Source: an uncultured Flavobacteriaceae bacterium (lineage in GTDB: Bacteria > Bacteroidota > Bacteroidia > Flavobacteriales > Flavobacteriaceae). From it: a stretch of DNA of 47,924 bases. The position numbers and the translations under genes were made by a program. The stretch lies in NCBI GenBank assembly GCA_913045325.1, contig CAJWPZ010000011.1:1-47924 (forward strand), in the 5' to 3' direction. Each line of letters starts with the position of its first letter. Within the stretch, counting starts at the first letter, position 1. The notes below the pieces were generated by a model, which did no database searches, was not told the DNA's origin, and was given only the letters and a program-made list of their open reading frames with translations. Below, one piece after another: positions 34,238 to 43,223 of this stretch.

Positions 34238-34633
34238 TTGAAAAAAGATATTGATATACCTAAGGTTAAAGATGTATACGTTGCCGCAGTGTTTGAGTTA
34301 AACGAAGATTACAACACCCATGACTGGAATATATACATTATTAATGATTCTAACGCTCCCATCGAAACTGTCTTGATTATAGCTCAAGGCTACACAGAAA
34401 AAAAAATGACTGCAGCTATGCGTAAAACCGTTACGATTATACCTGCCAAGGGATTTGCGAAAATCGAATATATAGACCCGAGTGTCTTTGGCTTAGACAA
34501 CTTTTTTACCATCTCTTATTTTCTTGAAAACAAGATGTATGACAAACGCTTTGAGTTTCCGAGAAACACCATTAGAGAGGATGAAACTAAAACCATACCG
34601 GTGATGCCTCAAAAAGGAATTCTTGCACGCTAG
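34238..34633 (+). CDS. Unrecognised 131-residue protein downstream of pheS
   Basis: Function not recognised. It starts at a TTG 22 bases after pheS; no in-frame ATG lies near the N-terminus. It is predicted soluble, beta-rich, with no signal peptide. Segments such as HDWNIYIINDSNAPIETVLI and KGFAKIEYIDPSVFGLDNFF suggest a beta-sandwich. Similar genes follow pheS in other Flavobacteria as far as I recall, and some are mislabelled as pheS because of the location. It may be co-transcribed with pheS. Confidence 0.7.
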   Translation: MKKDIDIPKVKDVYVAAVFELNEDYNTHDWNIYIINDSNAPIETVLIIAQGYTEKKMTAAMRKTVTIIPAKGFAKIEYIDPSVFGLDNFFTISYFLENKMYDKRFEFPRNTIREDETKTIPVMPQKGILAR

Positions 34634-34649
34634 TTTTAAGAGTGCTACA

Positions 34650-34675
34650 AAATTAAGTAGGAGTTAACTTAATTT
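34650..34675. terminator. AT-rich hairpin between convergent genes
   Basis: AAATTAAGT (34650-34658) and ACTTAATTT (34667-34675) form a perfect 9-bp stem with an 8-base loop. It lies between the convergent 131-residue gene and gpsA and overlaps the gpsA stop codon. There is no adjacent long T-run, so it is only a possible bidirectional terminator. Confidence 0.4.
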
Positions 34676-35668
34676 ATCTGTAAGTTTTTTAAAGACTTTT
34701 TTTGGTTCTTTGTTTTCGTATAAAATGCCATATACAGCATTAATTATAGGAGTTTTTGCCTTGTCTTCTGTTTTGTTATTATTTAAGATGTAGGCGCTTT
34801 TTGTGGCGTAATATCCTTCCGCCACCATACTCATTTCCAGCTGAGCGCTTTTCACGGTATATCCTTTACCAATCATGTTTCCAAACATTCTGTTTCTACT
34901 AAAAATAGAATACCCTGTAACTAATAAATCTCCTAGATAAGCAGAGTCATTAATATCACGTTTCATTTTGTGTACCTTGTTTACATAGCGCTTCATTTCT
35001 CTTATGGCATTACTCATCAGTACACTCTGGAAATTATCTCCATAGCCAAGCCCATGGGCTATTCCGGCAGCAATGGCATAAATATTTTTGAGCATAGCAG
35101 CATACTCTGTCCCCATGACATCATCACTTATATTGCATTTTATATAGTCACAACTAAGATGCTTGGCAACAACAGTTGCTTTTGTGTCATCTGCACAAGC
35201 AATGGTTAGGTAAGACAAACGCTCAAGAGCTACTTCTTCTGCATGACAGGGGCCAGATATCACACCAATATCATCAAAGGCAACGTTGAGGTGCTTATTA
35301 AAGTGTTCTCCAACAATAAGACTGCTTTCTGGAACAATACCTTTTATGGCAGAAATAATAACCTTTCCATCAAGAGAATTCTTTAGGTTTTCTAATTCTT
35401 GGTGTATAAATGCAGAAGGAATTACAAAAATAAGGTAGTCTGCATAGCTTACCATCTCATTGATGTCGTTACTGAGTTTTAATTTATCGGTATTAAACTC
35501 AACAGCACTCAGATAGTTTGGGTTGTGCTGTTCTTTTTTTATGTGTTTAATGGCATCAACATTGCGCATGTACCAGCCAACCTGATCAAGATTTTCGCAC
35601 AGCATTTTCACAATCGCAGTTGCCCAACTACCACCTCCAAATACAGCAAACTTTGGTGAGTCTTCCAT
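34664..35668 (-). CDS. gpsA: Glycerol-3-phosphate dehydrogenase (NAD(P)+)
   Basis: 334 residues. It reduces dihydroxyacetone phosphate to sn-glycerol-3-phosphate, the backbone of membrane phospholipids. The nucleotide-binding motif FGGGSWATA is at 10-18, SAIKGI and SGPCHAEEV follow in the middle, and the catalytic lysine lies in EYAAMLKNIYAIAAGIAHGLGYGDN. The C-terminal helical domain is complete. It uses a distinct VGEHF..N spacing usual for the Bacteroidota form. Confidence 0.93.
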   Translation of the reverse strand: MEDSPKFAVFGGGSWATAIVKMLCENLDQVGWYMRNVDAIKHIKKEQHNPNYLSAVEFNTDKLKLSNDINEMVSYADYLIFVIPSAFIHQELENLKNSLDGKVIISAIKGIVPESSLIVGEHFNKHLNVAFDDIGVISGPCHAEEVALERLSYLTIACADDTKATVVAKHLSCDYIKCNISDDVMGTEYAAMLKNIYAIAAGIAHGLGYGDNFQSVLMSNAIREMKRYVNKVHKMKRDINDSAYLGDLLVTGYSIFSRNRMFGNMIGKGYTVKSAQLEMSMVAEGYYATKSAYILNNNKTEDKAKTPIINAVYGILYENKEPKKVFKKLTDKLS

Positions 35669-36033
35669 TGTTTATTTTTTATAATGGCTGTAAATGTAAA
35701 CAATTATACCCAAAACAGACAACAGGCTTTATGCCTATTAGACTCAATAAAAGTATTTTCAAAGGCAACTATTAATACTATATTTATGGGATTGTATACA
35801 TTTAAAACCTAAAATTATTTCATATCTCGTATATTTGCCCTGTCTTAGTTTAGACGATGTTTTTATGATATTTAAAAGCTGGTTAAACTAGGCATTGGCT
35901 ATAAGAATTAGTACCCTTATAGCGCCGCAATTCTTTGTAATGTTATTTCGTAAACACTGCAAAGCATAGCGCCAATAAAAACAACAATTAACGTACTTTA
36001 ATTAGTACAAAACAAATTTAAGAACGCCATACT
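35669..36033. other. 365-bp divergent intergenic region, gpsA / gdhA
   Basis: No gene seen. It carries a perfect -7 TATATTTG (35830-35837, plus). The resulting gdhA leader of about 190 bases contains a perfect 8-bp stem, GCTATAAG (35898-35905) with CTTATAGC (35916-35923), and the octamer ATAGCGCC twice (35919-35926 and 35966-35973). Confidence 0.5.
35830..35837 (+). promoter_or_regulatory. -7 promoter element (TATATTTG) of gdhA
   Basis: An exact TAnnTTTG match about 196 bases before the gdhA ATG. No TTTG is seen at the -33 distance. If used, it makes an unusually long leader. Confidence 0.45.
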
Positions 36034-37377
36034 ATGAAGCAAAGTATCAAAGACTTTATTGCAAGTGTCGAACAATTAAACCCAAACGAGCCAGAATTTT
36101 TACAAGCAGTGACTGAAGTTGCCGAAGCGGTAATTCCATTTATTGAGAGTAATGAAAGATACCAGGGCCGAAAATTACTGGAACGCATGGTAGAACCAGA
36201 GCGCACCATTATGTTTCGTGTTCCTTGGACTGATGATAGTGGAGAAATTCACGTAAATAAAGGCTACCGTGTAGAGTACAACTCTGCTATTGGGCCTTAC
36301 AAAGGAGGCTTGCGTTTTCACCCATCTGTAAATTTGAGTATCCTGAAATTTTTAGGGTTTGAACAATTGTTTAAAAACAGTTTAACAACACTACCAATGG
36401 GTGGTGGTAAAGGAGGAAGTAATTTTAATCCAAAAGGAAAAACAGACGCAGAGGTGATGCGTTTTTGTCAAAGTTTTATGACAGAATTATCACGTCATAT
36501 TGGACCAAACACAGATGTACCTGCAGGAGATATTGGTGTTGGAGGCCGTGAGATAGGATATATGTATGGCCAATACAAGAGACTCAGAAATGAATTTACA
36601 GGAGTATTAACAGGTAAGGGCCGTGAGTACGGAGGTTCTCTAATACGTCCAGAGGCAACAGGATACGGAAACGTATATTTTGCAAAAAACATGTTAGAGA
36701 CTATTGGAGAGACTTTTAAATCTAAGGTTGTTGCCATATCTGGATCTGGAAATGTAGCACAATATGCAGCCCAGAAAGCCCTTGAGTTTGGGGCTAAAGT
36801 TGTTACCATGTCTGACTCTGGAGGATTTATTTATGATTCTGAAGGGATCAATCAAGAGAAATTAGCTTTTGTAATGGAGCTAAAAAATGTAAAAAGAGGA
36901 CGTATTAGCCAATACGTTGAGAAATACCCAAGTGCCACTTATACTTCAGGGCAAAGACCTTGGGGAACTAAATGTGACATTGCCTTGCCATGTGCTACTC
37001 AAAATGAGTTGAACCAGCAAGAAGCAAAAACATTAGTTGCCAATGGTTGTATTTGTGTAAGTGAGGGCGCTAATATGCCTACTACTCCAGAGGCTATTGA
37101 AGTTTTCACAAAAGCAAAAATATTATTTGCACCAGGGAAAGCCTCTAACGCAGGTGGAGTAGCAACATCAGGTCTTGAAATGTCTCAAAACTCATTGCGT
37201 TTAAGTTGGACAAGAGAAGAAGTTGACCAAAAGCTATACAATATCATGATAGATATTCATGCAGCTTGTGTGCAATACGGAAAAGACGGAGATGGCTATG
37301 TAGACTATGTAAAGGGAGCAAATATTGCTGGTTTTGTAAAAGTGGCAGAGGCTATGATGGCTCAAGGAGTTGTATAA
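36034..37377 (+). CDS. gdhA: NADP-specific glutamate dehydrogenase
   Basis: 447 residues, the length of the hexameric small GDH. It makes glutamate from 2-oxoglutarate and ammonium. The substrate lysine is Lys90 in GPYKGGLRFHP, the catalytic lysine is Lys126 in LPMGGGKGGSNFNPKGK, and the catalytic aspartate is Asp166 in PAGDIGVGGREIG. SGSGNVAQYAAQKALEFGA is the coenzyme Rossmann loop. A long structured leader precedes it and a strong terminator follows. Confidence 0.96.
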   Translation: MKQSIKDFIASVEQLNPNEPEFLQAVTEVAEAVIPFIESNERYQGRKLLERMVEPERTIMFRVPWTDDSGEIHVNKGYRVEYNSAIGPYKGGLRFHPSVNLSILKFLGFEQLFKNSLTTLPMGGGKGGSNFNPKGKTDAEVMRFCQSFMTELSRHIGPNTDVPAGDIGVGGREIGYMYGQYKRLRNEFTGVLTGKGREYGGSLIRPEATGYGNVYFAKNMLETIGETFKSKVVAISGSGNVAQYAAQKALEFGAKVVTMSDSGGFIYDSEGINQEKLAFVMELKNVKRGRISQYVEKYPSATYTSGQRPWGTKCDIALPCATQNELNQQEAKTLVANGCICVSEGANMPTTPEAIEVFTKAKILFAPGKASNAGGVATSGLEMSQNSLRLSWTREEVDQKLYNIMIDIHAACVQYGKDGDGYVDYVKGANIAGFVKVAEAMMAQGVV

Positions 37378-37403
37378 TCTTTAGAGCAAAAACTATTGTA
37401 TAT

Positions 37404-37432
37404 AAAGGTTGCTCGTAAGAGCAACCTTTTTT
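37404..37432 (+). terminator. Strong rho-independent terminator of gdhA
   Basis: AAAGGTTGCTC (37404-37414), tetraloop GTAA, then GAGCAACCTTT with six T residues (37427-37432). The 11-bp stem is perfect. It ends 55 bases after the gdhA stop. Confidence 0.93.
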
Positions 37433-37516
37433 AAATCACAATAATTATCCAAAGGGGTTGTTATACTAATACTCATCTATTACAAAGAGTTGTTTTACTT
37501 TTAGAAAACAGATTTT

Positions 37517-39823
37517 ATGAAACGTATTTTATTAGTTTTTTTGTTATCTATAGCCCCTTTGGCTATAGCACAAAATTTCGAAAATCTCTGGGAAGATCAC
37601 TTCTCTTATGTTTCGGTTAAAGACATCTCACAGGGGGATGATCGTATTTTTGTTGGCACAGATAATGCTATATTTACATACGATTTATCTACAGAAGAAA
37701 TCACAACATTATCTAGTGTGCAAGGCCTTGCAGGAGAGCCCATCACCACCATACACTACAGCAGCCAAACAAACCTACTATTAATTGGGTATCAAGATGG
37801 ACTCATAGAGGTGGTTACCATTGATCAAGAGAATGAAGTGTTAAAAGTGGTAGACATCAGAGACAAACAAAACATACCACCCAATAAAAAACGCATCAAT
37901 CATTTTACAGAACATCAGGGTAAAATATATATATCTGCAGGCTTTGGGGTCTCTGTGTATGACTTGGAGAGATTGGAGTTTAGAGACAGTTATTTTATTG
38001 GTGATTTTGGTTCTCAAATAAACATCTCTCAGACCACAATTTTAGCGCCATACATTTATGCGGCCTCTACACAGGGGGGTATTCGGCGTGCTGTTTTAAA
38101 CAATGATAACATTATTGATTTCCAAGAGTGGGAACTTGTCACACAAGGCGATTATACTGCGGTACAAACCCTAGGAACCCGAGTTTTAATTGCCAACACA
38201 AACAATACTGTTTTTAGGTTAAATGCTGGAAATACATTACAACAAGTAGCTACCTTCTCCAGCCCAATTAGAGACTTTAAAGTAAATAATGGGGTGCTAA
38301 CCATAAGTACCTCTACAAGTATCCAGGCCTATGATCAGGGGTTTATCTTAAAAGCAGCTGTAGAGAGCCTGCCAGATTTTAATTACACCCTACAAACAGG
38401 ATATAGTTTTAATGACACTTTTTATTTGGGCAGTGCTCTTAAAGGACTTCTCAAAGTAGCGTATAATACAAATCAAACCACACAAATCTTGCCAGATGGG
38501 CCACTATTAAACACCCCTTTTGCCTTGGATGCCACCGCGGGGCAATTATGGGTTAGTTTTGGCGCTGTAACGGTGTCTTTCAATCCTTACCCATTAGATA
38601 GAAAAGGAATCAGTAATTTAAAAGAAGGTATTTGGACCAATATTTCTCACGATGAGTTAACCGAAACTCTTGGTGTTAATGCTGTTAACGATATTGTTAA
38701 CATTAGCATTGATAAACAAAACCCAGAAACTGTTTATTTTTCTTCCTTTTTAAGTGGCCTTTTAAAGGTAGAAAATCAAGTGCCCACTATTTTGTATAAT
38801 GAAACAAATTCTGCCCTAGAAAACCCTGTCTTTGGTGGAAATAATGCTGGGATACGTTTATACGGATCAGACTTTGACAGAAATGGAAATCTTTGGGTAT
38901 TACAATCTTTAACAGATGATGCGCTGTTAAGGCTTTCGCCTAATGGGCAATTTCAATCTTTTGATGTAAGCAACATATCTGGAGGTAGAGATGAATTGGC
39001 CTATAGCAAATTAGCTATCAGCAGAGAGGGCTTTGTGTTTTTTAGCCCTGTACAAACTGGATTGGCCGCTTTTAACCCCGCCACCAATCAATTTAGAGCT
39101 ATTGGTGCAGATGATACAGGCGGAGGTTTGCCTTCCACAGATATTAGAGCCTTGGCCTTTGACACCCAAAACAGACTATGGATAGGAACCCTAAGAGGCC
39201 TAAGGGTGTTGTTTAGTCCAGGCACATTTTTTAGCAACACAGCAGATGTCTCTGCAAGTGCAATTATTTTTGCCGATGATGAAGGAGTGGGCCAAGAATT
39301 ATTATTTGAACAAACCATTACAGATATAGAGGTAGATGGATCTAATAATAAATGGATCGCAACAGCAAGCTCTGGTGTTTTTTATTTAAGCGCTAATGGA
39401 CAGCAAACATTGCTGCGATTTACCTCAGAGAACTCTCCACTACCTTCAGATAATGTTCAAGATATTGCCATTGATCCCTTTACAGGAGAAGTTTTTTTCG
39501 CCACCATTAATGGGTTGGTTTCTTATAAAGGGACTTCAACTGCCCCAAGAGATACTCTAGAAGATGTGTTTGTATTCCCAAATCCGGTAAGGCCTCAATA
39601 CCAAGGTAGTGTTACTATAGACGGTTTGACGGCAAGGGCCAATGTGAAAATTACAGATTTGGAAGGAAATTTAGTATTTCAGCAAACAAGTCAAGGGGGG
39701 AGCATCACTTGGGATACAACAGCCTTTGGAAAGTATAAAGTAGCCTCAGGGGTGTATTTTGTTTTAATTACTACAGAAGATGCCCTAGAAACAAAAATTA
39801 AAAAAATAATGATTATTCGCTGA
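37517..39823 (+). CDS. porZ: PorZ-like beta-propeller protein with T9SS sorting domain
   Basis: 768 residues. A signal peptide (about 1-18, ending AIAQ) is followed by two seven-bladed-propeller-like regions made of repeated WD/two-component-regulator-propeller strands (for example NRLWIGTLRGLRVLF, NKWIATASSGVFYLS). A type A T9SS C-terminal domain begins at about 690 (VFPNPVRPQ) and ends in TKIKKIMIIR. This combination and length match PorZ, a member of the T9SS attachment complex with PorU, PorV and PorQ that delivers A-LPS in Porphyromonas. Its TGA overlaps the recO ATG by one base. Confidence 0.75.
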   Translation: MKRILLVFLLSIAPLAIAQNFENLWEDHFSYVSVKDISQGDDRIFVGTDNAIFTYDLSTEEITTLSSVQGLAGEPITTIHYSSQTNLLLIGYQDGLIEVVTIDQENEVLKVVDIRDKQNIPPNKKRINHFTEHQGKIYISAGFGVSVYDLERLEFRDSYFIGDFGSQINISQTTILAPYIYAASTQGGIRRAVLNNDNIIDFQEWELVTQGDYTAVQTLGTRVLIANTNNTVFRLNAGNTLQQVATFSSPIRDFKVNNGVLTISTSTSIQAYDQGFILKAAVESLPDFNYTLQTGYSFNDTFYLGSALKGLLKVAYNTNQTTQILPDGPLLNTPFALDATAGQLWVSFGAVTVSFNPYPLDRKGISNLKEGIWTNISHDELTETLGVNAVNDIVNISIDKQNPETVYFSSFLSGLLKVENQVPTILYNETNSALENPVFGGNNAGIRLYGSDFDRNGNLWVLQSLTDDALLRLSPNGQFQSFDVSNISGGRDELAYSKLAISREGFVFFSPVQTGLAAFNPATNQFRAIGADDTGGGLPSTDIRALAFDTQNRLWIGTLRGLRVLFSPGTFFSNTADVSASAIIFADDEGVGQELLFEQTITDIEVDGSNNKWIATASSGVFYLSANGQQTLLRFTSENSPLPSDNVQDIAIDPFTGEVFFATINGLVSYKGTSTAPRDTLEDVFVFPNPVRPQYQGSVTIDGLTARANVKITDLEGNLVFQQTSQGGSITWDTTAFGKYKVASGVYFVLITTEDALETKIKKIMIIR

Positions 39824-40542
39824 TGCTTGAAACTACAAAAGCAATTGTTTTTTCTTCCATAAAGTATGCAGAGGCAGACCTTATCGTAACTTGTTTCACT
39901 CAAAGCAGTGGGCTTAAAACCTACCTATTGCGGGGCATACTTAAATCTAGAAAAGGCAGGCTAAAACCTTCCTATTTTCAGCCCCTTACCCAATTAGAGA
40001 TTGTAGCAAATCACAAAAATAAAGGCACCTTAGAATCTATAAAAGAGGTGAAAGTGCTGTATCCATATACTACACTGCACACAGATATTGTAAAGTCATC
40101 TTTGGTTATGTTTTTGTCTGAAATGTTAAAAAACGCTATCGTAGAGCAGGAGGTAAACCAGGGGTTATATTTGTTTTTAGAGGCTTCTTTTCAGTGGCTA
40201 GACCACCATGAAGATATTGCCAATTTCCACACCTTGTTTTTATTAAAACTCACAGCTTATTTAGGTTTTTACCCAGACACCTCTGCAGCTCATTTGCCCT
40301 ATTTTAATCTTTCGGAAGGGACCTTTGAGACAGAAGATTTTTCTATCTACTGTGAAACAGGCCCCCGAGTGGAGGCATTAAAACAGTTCTTCGGCATACA
40401 TTTTGATGCTATCTGCTCTGTAAAGCTGTCAAAAACCCAAAGAAGAGACGTACTTGATTTGATGTTGGAATATTATCAATTACATTTGCACGGCTATAAA
40501 AAACCGAAGTCCTTAGCGGTGCTTCAACAACTGTTTAATTAA
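39823..40542 (+). CDS. recO: DNA repair protein RecO
   Basis: 239 residues. An N-terminal OB-fold (about 1-80) begins with TKAIVFSSIKYAEADLIVTCFT and contains LLRGILKSRKGRLKPSYFQPLTQLEI, and a helical C-terminal domain follows. It acts with RecR in loading RecA on SSB-coated DNA. The four-cysteine zinc site of some RecO proteins is not visible, as is common in this phylum. It overlaps porZ by one base and the receptor gene by one base, so all three are likely translationally coupled. Confidence 0.88.
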   Translation: MLETTKAIVFSSIKYAEADLIVTCFTQSSGLKTYLLRGILKSRKGRLKPSYFQPLTQLEIVANHKNKGTLESIKEVKVLYPYTTLHTDIVKSSLVMFLSEMLKNAIVEQEVNQGLYLFLEASFQWLDHHEDIANFHTLFLLKLTAYLGFYPDTSAAHLPYFNLSEGTFETEDFSIYCETGPRVEALKQFFGIHFDAICSVKLSKTQRRDVLDLMLEYYQLHLHGYKKPKSLAVLQQLFN

Positions 40543-42950
40543 TGAAACACGTACTAATACTTCTTGCTATTTTCTTTTGCTTTCAAGTAGCAATTGCTCA
40601 AAAAATACAAGTGCTTTCTCAACAAACGGGAGGGGCTATACCTGGCGTGGCTTTGTTTAATAAAGACAAAAGCAAAAGTGCTATTACCAATTTTGATGGT
40701 TTTGCTGATATATCTTCCTTTAACCAAGATGAGCGTATTACATTTCAGCACATAGCACATGCAGCTCTTTGGCAAACCAAATCTCAAATACTAACAGCCA
40801 ATGGCCAAGTATTTTTAATTACAGATGCCAGCAGTCTTGATGAGGTAGTGTTATCTGTGTCAAAATTTGGTCAAAAAAAGAGAGATATCCCACAACAAAT
40901 TGTGTCTGTAACAAGCGACGATGTGCTTTTTAGAAACCCTCAAACAGCGGCAGATTTATTGCAAAGTAGTGGCCAGGTATATGTTCAAAAAAGCCAGCTG
41001 GGTGGTGGGAGCCCATTAATTAGAGGGTTTTCTACAAACAGACTTTTAATTGCCGTAGATGGTGTGCGTTTTAATACCGCTATTTTTAGGGGCGGAAATG
41101 TGCAAAACATCATCTCTATAGATCCTTTTGCTGTAGCACGTACAGAGGTGATTTTAGGTCCTGGATCTGTGGTGTATGGAAGTGATGCCGTTGGAGGTGT
41201 AATGAATTTCTATACAAAAAAGCCTGTATTTTCTTTTAAGCAAGGCACCACTTTTTCTGGAAATACAACCCTGCGTTACGCTACTGCCAATAAGGAGAAA
41301 ACAGGACATTTTGATTTTAATATAGGCGCCAAAAAGTGGGCTTTTTTAACGAGCGTTACCTACAGTGATTTTGATAACTTGCGTATGGGTAGCCATGGCC
41401 CAGATGATTATCTGCGCACCCAATACGTAGAAACTCTTAATGGTGTTGATACTGTTGTGCAAAACCAGAATCCAAAAATACAACGCCCAACGGCATACAG
41501 TCAAATAAATACAATGCAAAAGGTGCGTTACATGCCAAACAATAATTGGAATTTTGATCTCGGATTATTTTATACAACCACCACCGATTACCCAAGGTAT
41601 GACAGGCTTATAAGAACATCAAATGATGCGCTTCGCTCTGCAGTTTGGGACTACGGACCCCAACAATGGTTCTCTGGAAATTTGCAAATACAAAACACCC
41701 CACAGACAAATACTTTTTTTGACAAGAGTGCTTTTACTCTTTCTTTCCAGCACTTTACAGAGAGTAGAAGTGATAGAGATTTTGGAGCTCCTTTTTTGTA
41801 CAAAACACAAGAAAAAGTAGCGGCTTACACCACTGCTTGGGATTTTGAAAAAAAGATAAAAAAAGCAAAGCTGAACTATGGTGTAGAGTATATTTTTAAC
41901 AAAGTTGGTTCTAGGGGCCTAAAAACAGACATTCTTACAGGCACATCACAACAAGATGTCTCTAGATATCCAGACGGCTCTTCTTGGCAATCCTTGGCAG
42001 GGTATATGAGTACTCAATTTGCTTTGGCTGAGAATATTTCATTTCTAGGAGGTCTTAGGTATAGTCATATTATTGTTGCTGCCCAGTTTGATACTAGTTT
42101 GTTTGCTCTTCCTTTTACCGAGGCTACAATTAATACTGGCGCTTTAACAGGTACCGCTGGAGTAACCTGGAACCCAAATCAAACCTTAGGGTGGCGTTTA
42201 AATTTTGGAACCGCCTTTAGAGCTCCAAATATTGATGATATTGGAAAAGTTTTTGACAGTGAGCCCGGGAGTGTTGTGGTGCCCAACCCAGATTTAAAAC
42301 CAGAGTATGCCTATAATGGTGATCTTGGGGTTAGCCTAAATTTTGAAAACAAAATAAAACTAGATTTTGCAGGATTTTATACCATTCTAGAAGATGCTTT
42401 AATTAGAAGAGATTTCTCTCTTGATGGAGAATCGCAAATTGTATACCAAGGAGAATTAAGTACCATACAAGCCATTCAGAACGCCTCTAGGGCTCAGGTG
42501 TATGGTTTTGAAGCAGGTCTAGAGTTTGCTTTTTCAAAAGCTGTGAAACTTAGCTCTCAATACAATATAACCAAAGGCTTTGCCCAAGATCAACAAGGAA
42601 CTAAACAAGCATTGCGTCATGCAGCCCCAGCCTATGGGAATACACATATTGTCTATAAAAAAGAAAAACTAACCTTAGACGTATTTGCCGTATATAATGG
42701 ACAGTTTGATTTTGAAGATTTAGCACCAAGTCAACAAAATAATGCGTTTTTGTACGCTGCAGATCAAAACGGAAACCCCTATGCCCCTAAGTGGTATACG
42801 CTTAATTTTTCGGGGCAATACAAGTTTTCTAAAGCCTTTCAATTAACCGCTACATTAGAGAACATAACAGACCAACGTTACAGACCTTACAGTAGTGGTC
42901 TTTCTGCCCCAGGGCGAAATCTTATAATTGCCGCTACCTATACATTTTAA
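40542..42950 (+). CDS. TonB-dependent outer-membrane receptor (hemin/hemoglobin-like plug)
   Basis: 802 residues. A signal peptide (about 1-20), a carboxypeptidase-D-like regulatory domain (about 22-100), a plug (about 105-230) with GGGSPLIRGFSTNRLLIAVDGVR and TEVILGPGSVVYGSDAVGGVMNF, and a 22-strand barrel ending in the aromatic AATYTF. The plug and the C-terminal RYRPYSSGLSAPGRN resemble receptors of the hemoglobin/transferrin/hemin group, so a haem or metal-chelate substrate is my best guess. No SusD partner is present, which argues against a glycan uptake pair. It is coupled to recO by a one-base overlap. Confidence 0.88.
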   Translation: MKHVLILLAIFFCFQVAIAQKIQVLSQQTGGAIPGVALFNKDKSKSAITNFDGFADISSFNQDERITFQHIAHAALWQTKSQILTANGQVFLITDASSLDEVVLSVSKFGQKKRDIPQQIVSVTSDDVLFRNPQTAADLLQSSGQVYVQKSQLGGGSPLIRGFSTNRLLIAVDGVRFNTAIFRGGNVQNIISIDPFAVARTEVILGPGSVVYGSDAVGGVMNFYTKKPVFSFKQGTTFSGNTTLRYATANKEKTGHFDFNIGAKKWAFLTSVTYSDFDNLRMGSHGPDDYLRTQYVETLNGVDTVVQNQNPKIQRPTAYSQINTMQKVRYMPNNNWNFDLGLFYTTTTDYPRYDRLIRTSNDALRSAVWDYGPQQWFSGNLQIQNTPQTNTFFDKSAFTLSFQHFTESRSDRDFGAPFLYKTQEKVAAYTTAWDFEKKIKKAKLNYGVEYIFNKVGSRGLKTDILTGTSQQDVSRYPDGSSWQSLAGYMSTQFALAENISFLGGLRYSHIIVAAQFDTSLFALPFTEATINTGALTGTAGVTWNPNQTLGWRLNFGTAFRAPNIDDIGKVFDSEPGSVVVPNPDLKPEYAYNGDLGVSLNFENKIKLDFAGFYTILEDALIRRDFSLDGESQIVYQGELSTIQAIQNASRAQVYGFEAGLEFAFSKAVKLSSQYNITKGFAQDQQGTKQALRHAAPAYGNTHIVYKKEKLTLDVFAVYNGQFDFEDLAPSQQNNAFLYAADQNGNPYAPKWYTLNFSGQYKFSKAFQLTATLENITDQRYRPYSSGLSAPGRNLIIAATYTF

Positions 42951-42999
42951 AAAACAGTTGCTTAATAGCTCATTTTTTATTTTCTCAGGATTAATTACA

Positions 43000-43048
43000 T
43001 AAACACCTTATTTTTTATTAAACAGGAATTGTTTTTAAACACCTTATT
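43000..43048. repeat. 13-bp direct repeat downstream of the receptor gene
   Basis: TAAACACCTTATT occurs at 43000-43012 and 43036-43048, 36 bp apart. The second copy forms part of a hairpin (TTTTAAACAC 43033-43042 with GTGTTTTAAAA 43053-43063). The purpose is unknown; it may be part of a poor terminator or an ssb operator. Confidence 0.6.
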
Positions 43049-43136
43049 GTTAGTGTTTTAAAAGACAACAAGCAATTACAAATAATTGCAAACGAAAGCA
43101 AGTAGTTAGATACCGACTCCAACTTGCAATTGCTTT

Positions 43137-43144
43137 TATGTTTG
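43137..43144 (+). promoter_or_regulatory. -7 promoter element (TATGTTTG) of ssb
   Basis: TATGTTTG fits TAnnTTTG. It lies about 80 bases before the ssb ATG. Directly upstream are overlapping dyads (AAGCAATT/AATTGCTT and AATTGCAA/TTGCAATT within 43071-43136), possibly operator half-sites. Confidence 0.45.
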
Positions 43145-43223
43145 CAGTGTCGAATATATCGATACACGTTACCAGAGCGATTTCTGGAAAACTTAACTGT
43201 TTAATATTTAAAAATTAATAATT

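Noticed and set aside
36495-36809. 104-codon minus-strand ORF inside gdhA
   Set aside because: Shadow of the strongly conserved glutamate dehydrogenase frame.
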